This document shows, one piece after another, positions 5,566-7,348 of a stretch of 7,348 nucleotides of DNA. The stretch is from Bacteroidota bacterium. GTDB taxonomy: Bacteria > Bacteroidota > Bacteroidia > J057. Location of the stretch: positions 1 to 7,348 of the forward strand of contig RFHL01000652.1 of the NCBI GenBank assembly GCA_003696875.1. Reading direction: 5' to 3'. A program made the translations under genes and the position numbers. The notes beneath the pieces are model-generated. The model had not been told where the DNA came from. It searched no databases and was given only the letters and a program-made list of their open reading frames with translations. Numbering within the stretch: the stretch's first letter is position 1; the number at the start of each line of letters is the position of its first letter.

Positions 5566-6183
5566 ATGGAATTCCCCTCCCGCGCCATCGAGAATGCCGT
5601 CAACGAGCTGGCCAGCCTGCCCGGCATCGGCCGCAAGACCGCCCTGCGGCTGGCCCTGCATCTGCTCAAGCAGAGCGAGGCCGATACCGAGCGCCTCGGC
5701 ACCTCCCTCATCGAACTCCGCAAAAACATCCGCTACTGCCGCCACTGCGGCAACATCTCTGACGAGGAAGTCTGCAAGATCTGCAGCAACCCCCGGCGCG
5801 ACGCCAGCCTCGTCTGTGTGGTCGAGGACACCAAGGACGTCATCGCCCTGGAGAGCACCCATCAGTTTCAGGGGCGCTATCACGTCCTCGGCGGCCTCAT
5901 CAACCCGCTCCAGGGCATCGGGCCGTCTATGCTCAACATCGCTCCCCTGGTGGAGCGGGTCCGGGTCGACGAGGTCAAGGAAGTGATTTTCGCTTTCAGC
6001 GCCAACATCGAGGGCGATACCACCGCCTTCTACCTCTCCAAGCAGCTCGCCCCCACCGGCGTGCACATCTCCAGCATCGCCCGGGGCATCCCGGTGGGCA
6101 CCGACCTTGAGTTCACCGACGAGATCACCCTCGCCCGCTCCCTCATCAACCGTACCCGCCTCGCCACTCCCGACGCGGACTGA
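5566..6183 (+). CDS. recR: Recombination mediator protein RecR
   Basis: RecR acts with RecO (and RecF) to load RecA onto single-stranded DNA covered by SSB in recombinational repair. The 205-residue protein has the complete domain order. A helix-hairpin-helix is at LPGIGRKTA (18-26). The four-cysteine zinc site is Cys58, Cys61, Cys70 and Cys73 (C-x2-C-x8-C-x2-C). The Toprim domain starts at VVEDTKD (85-91), continues through GGLINPLQGIGP (109-120), and includes ANIEGDTTAFYLS (146-158). The C-terminal segment GIPVGTDLEFTDEITLARSL (174-193) is the oligomerisation and Walker-B-like part. The ATG at 5566 gives MEFPSRAIENAVNELASLPG, the usual N-terminus. The frame is open far upstream, but those residues are spacer translation. 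Expression probably starts at the TACCTTTG site 30 nt upstream. Confidence 0.95.
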   Translation: MEFPSRAIENAVNELASLPGIGRKTALRLALHLLKQSEADTERLGTSLIELRKNIRYCRHCGNISDEEVCKICSNPRRDASLVCVVEDTKDVIALESTHQFQGRYHVLGGLINPLQGIGPSMLNIAPLVERVRVDEVKEVIFAFSANIEGDTTAFYLSKQLAPTGVHISSIARGIPVGTDLEFTDEITLARSLINRTRLATPDAD

Positions 6184-6197
6184 CCGCCTGTAAGCCC

Positions 6198-7348
6198 GTG
6201 CCCGCCCCCACCCCCGATACGCCGCTGGACCTCTCGGTCATCATCGTCAACTACAACGTCCGGCACTTCCTGGAGCAGTGTCTCCTCTCCGTCGAGCGGG
6301 CCCTTGAGGCAGTAAACGGCGAGATCATCGTAGTGGACAATGCCTCCAGAGACGACAGCGTCGCCATGGTCCGGGCGCGCTTCGGGGAGCGCGTGCGCCT
6401 CCTCGCCAATGCCGACAACCCCGGCTTCTCCCGCGCCAACAACCAGGGCATCGCCCTCGCCCGCGGACGCCACATCCTCCTGCTCAATCCCGATACCCTC
6501 GTCGCCCCGGACACCTTCCGGATCTGCCTCGACTTCATGGACGCCCATCCCGAGGCCGGAGCCCTCGGTGTGCAGATGATCGACGGCCACGGCCATTTTC
6601 TCCCCGAGTCCAAGCGCGCCCTGCCTACGCCGGCGGTGTCTTTCTATAAAATATTTGGCCTGGCCAGCCTCTTTCCCCGCAGCCACCGCTTCGGGCAGTA
6701 CCACCTCAGCTACCTGGACAAGGATCAGGATCACGAGATCGAGATTCTCTCCGGGGCCTTCATGTGGCTTCGCAAGGAAACGCTCGACAAGATCGGCCTG
6801 CTCGACGAGACCTTCTTCATGTACGGCGAGGACATCGACCTCTCCTACCGTGTGTTGCTAGGCGGCTACAAAAATTACTACCTGGCCCGCACCCGCATCC
6901 TCCACTACAAGGGCGAGAGCACCAAGAAGGGTAGCCTGAACTACGTGCGGGTCTTCTACCAGGCCATGATCATTTTCGCCGAAAAGCACTTCGGCGGTCG
7001 CCGCAAGCAGGTCTTCATCGCTGCCATCCGGCTGGCGGTCTATTTCCGGGCGCTGCTCGCCATCCTGCGCCGGCTGGCGCAGCGGCTCAGCTTTCCGCTC
7101 CTGGAGGGCGGCCTGATCTACGCCACCATGTACGGCATCCAGGCCTACTGGGAGCACTACGTCAAGTACATTGAGGGCGGGGCCTATCCGGCGGCGCTCA
7201 CCCAGGTGTACATGCCCGTCTACACCCTCATCTTCGTAGGCCTGCTCTGGCTGGCTGGGGCTTACCGCCGCCCCTTCCGGCTGCAGCCGCTGGTGCTCGC
7301 CCCGGTGGGCGGCTTCATCGCCATCGCCACGGGCACCTACATGTTTCC
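6198..7348 (+). CDS. Family 2 glycosyltransferase with membrane C-terminus (3' end outside window)
   Basis: The frame is open for 383 codons to the window end. The GT-A core shows VIIVNYN (14-20), VVDNAS (45-50), NPGFSRANNQG (74-84), the LLLNPDT strand with its acidic residue (94-100), SGAFMWLRKE (185-194) and GEDIDLSYR (210-218), with HYKGEST (236-242). This set is typical of rhamnosyltransferase-like GT2 enzymes that use nucleotide-sugar donors to build polysaccharide or lipid-linked glycans. A GTG at 6198 is the best start, 14 nt after the recR stop. The first in-frame ATG lies after the nucleotide-binding strands and would remove them. From about residue 270 the protein becomes basic and hydrophobic, with likely membrane helices near 341-354 and 365-383, so it is anchored in the inner membrane and may carry another domain beyond the cut. 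It is probably cotranscribed with recR. Confidence 0.85.
   Translation, partial: MPAPTPDTPLDLSVIIVNYNVRHFLEQCLLSVERALEAVNGEIIVVDNASRDDSVAMVRARFGERVRLLANADNPGFSRANNQGIALARGRHILLLNPDTLVAPDTFRICLDFMDAHPEAGALGVQMIDGHGHFLPESKRALPTPAVSFYKIFGLASLFPRSHRFGQYHLSYLDKDQDHEIEILSGAFMWLRKETLDKIGLLDETFFMYGEDIDLSYRVLLGGYKNYYLARTRILHYKGESTKKGSLNYVRVFYQAMIIFAEKHFGGRRKQVFIAAIRLAVYFRALLAILRRLAQRLSFPLLEGGLIYATMYGIQAYWEHYVKYIEGGAYPAALTQVYMPVYTLIFVGLLWLAGAYRRPFRLQPLVLAPVGGFIAIATGTYMF

Overview
This 7.3 kb window reads as chromosomal DNA from a GC-rich member of the Bacteroidota. The evidence is the gliding-motility permease gene gldF, a shikimate kinase with the GGGTPC...DNM form common in that phylum, two upstream matches to the Bacteroidota -7 promoter element (TAnnTTTG), and the near absence of Shine-Dalgarno sequences. 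I cannot place it to family. Nothing suggests a plasmid, phage or insertion sequence, and no tRNA, rRNA or CRISPR array was seen.

Layout: (1) The 3' end of a shikimate kinase gene (1-300, +). (2) A tightly packed plus-strand group: an FkbM-type methyltransferase (447-1199), a stand-alone GTP cyclohydrolase II (1228-1836), a RibD-like reductase with no deaminase domain (1836-2804), and an MDR-fold dehydrogenase lacking visible zinc ligands (2797-3765). The last three reading frames overlap end to start. (3) A short convergent spacer carrying a run of 7-nt units. (4) Two minus-strand genes, nadD (4750-5322) and gldF (3887-4660), separated by a second spacer made of 7-nt units around a small hairpin. 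(5) A 243-nt divergent region between nadD and recR, which holds a GC-rich element predicted to fold into two arms closed by a common stem (5395-5497). (6) recR (5566-6183, +), followed 14 nt later by a GTG-started family 2 glycosyltransferase with a membrane C-terminus, cut by the window end.

Housekeeping functions (aromatic amino acids, NAD, recombinational repair) surround one accessory-looking cluster. In that cluster GTP cyclohydrolase II would open GTP to a diaminopyrimidine ribotide, and the RibD-like reductase could act on this or a related ribosyl pyrimidine. The dehydrogenase and possibly the FkbM methyltransferase would follow. The missing deaminase and the absence of ribB, ribE and ribH suggest either a dispersed riboflavin pathway or a distinct, uncharacterised pathway starting from GTP. 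The second reading is the strongest candidate here for an undescribed system. The two heptad-type spacers and the two-armed element are the most notable non-coding structures.
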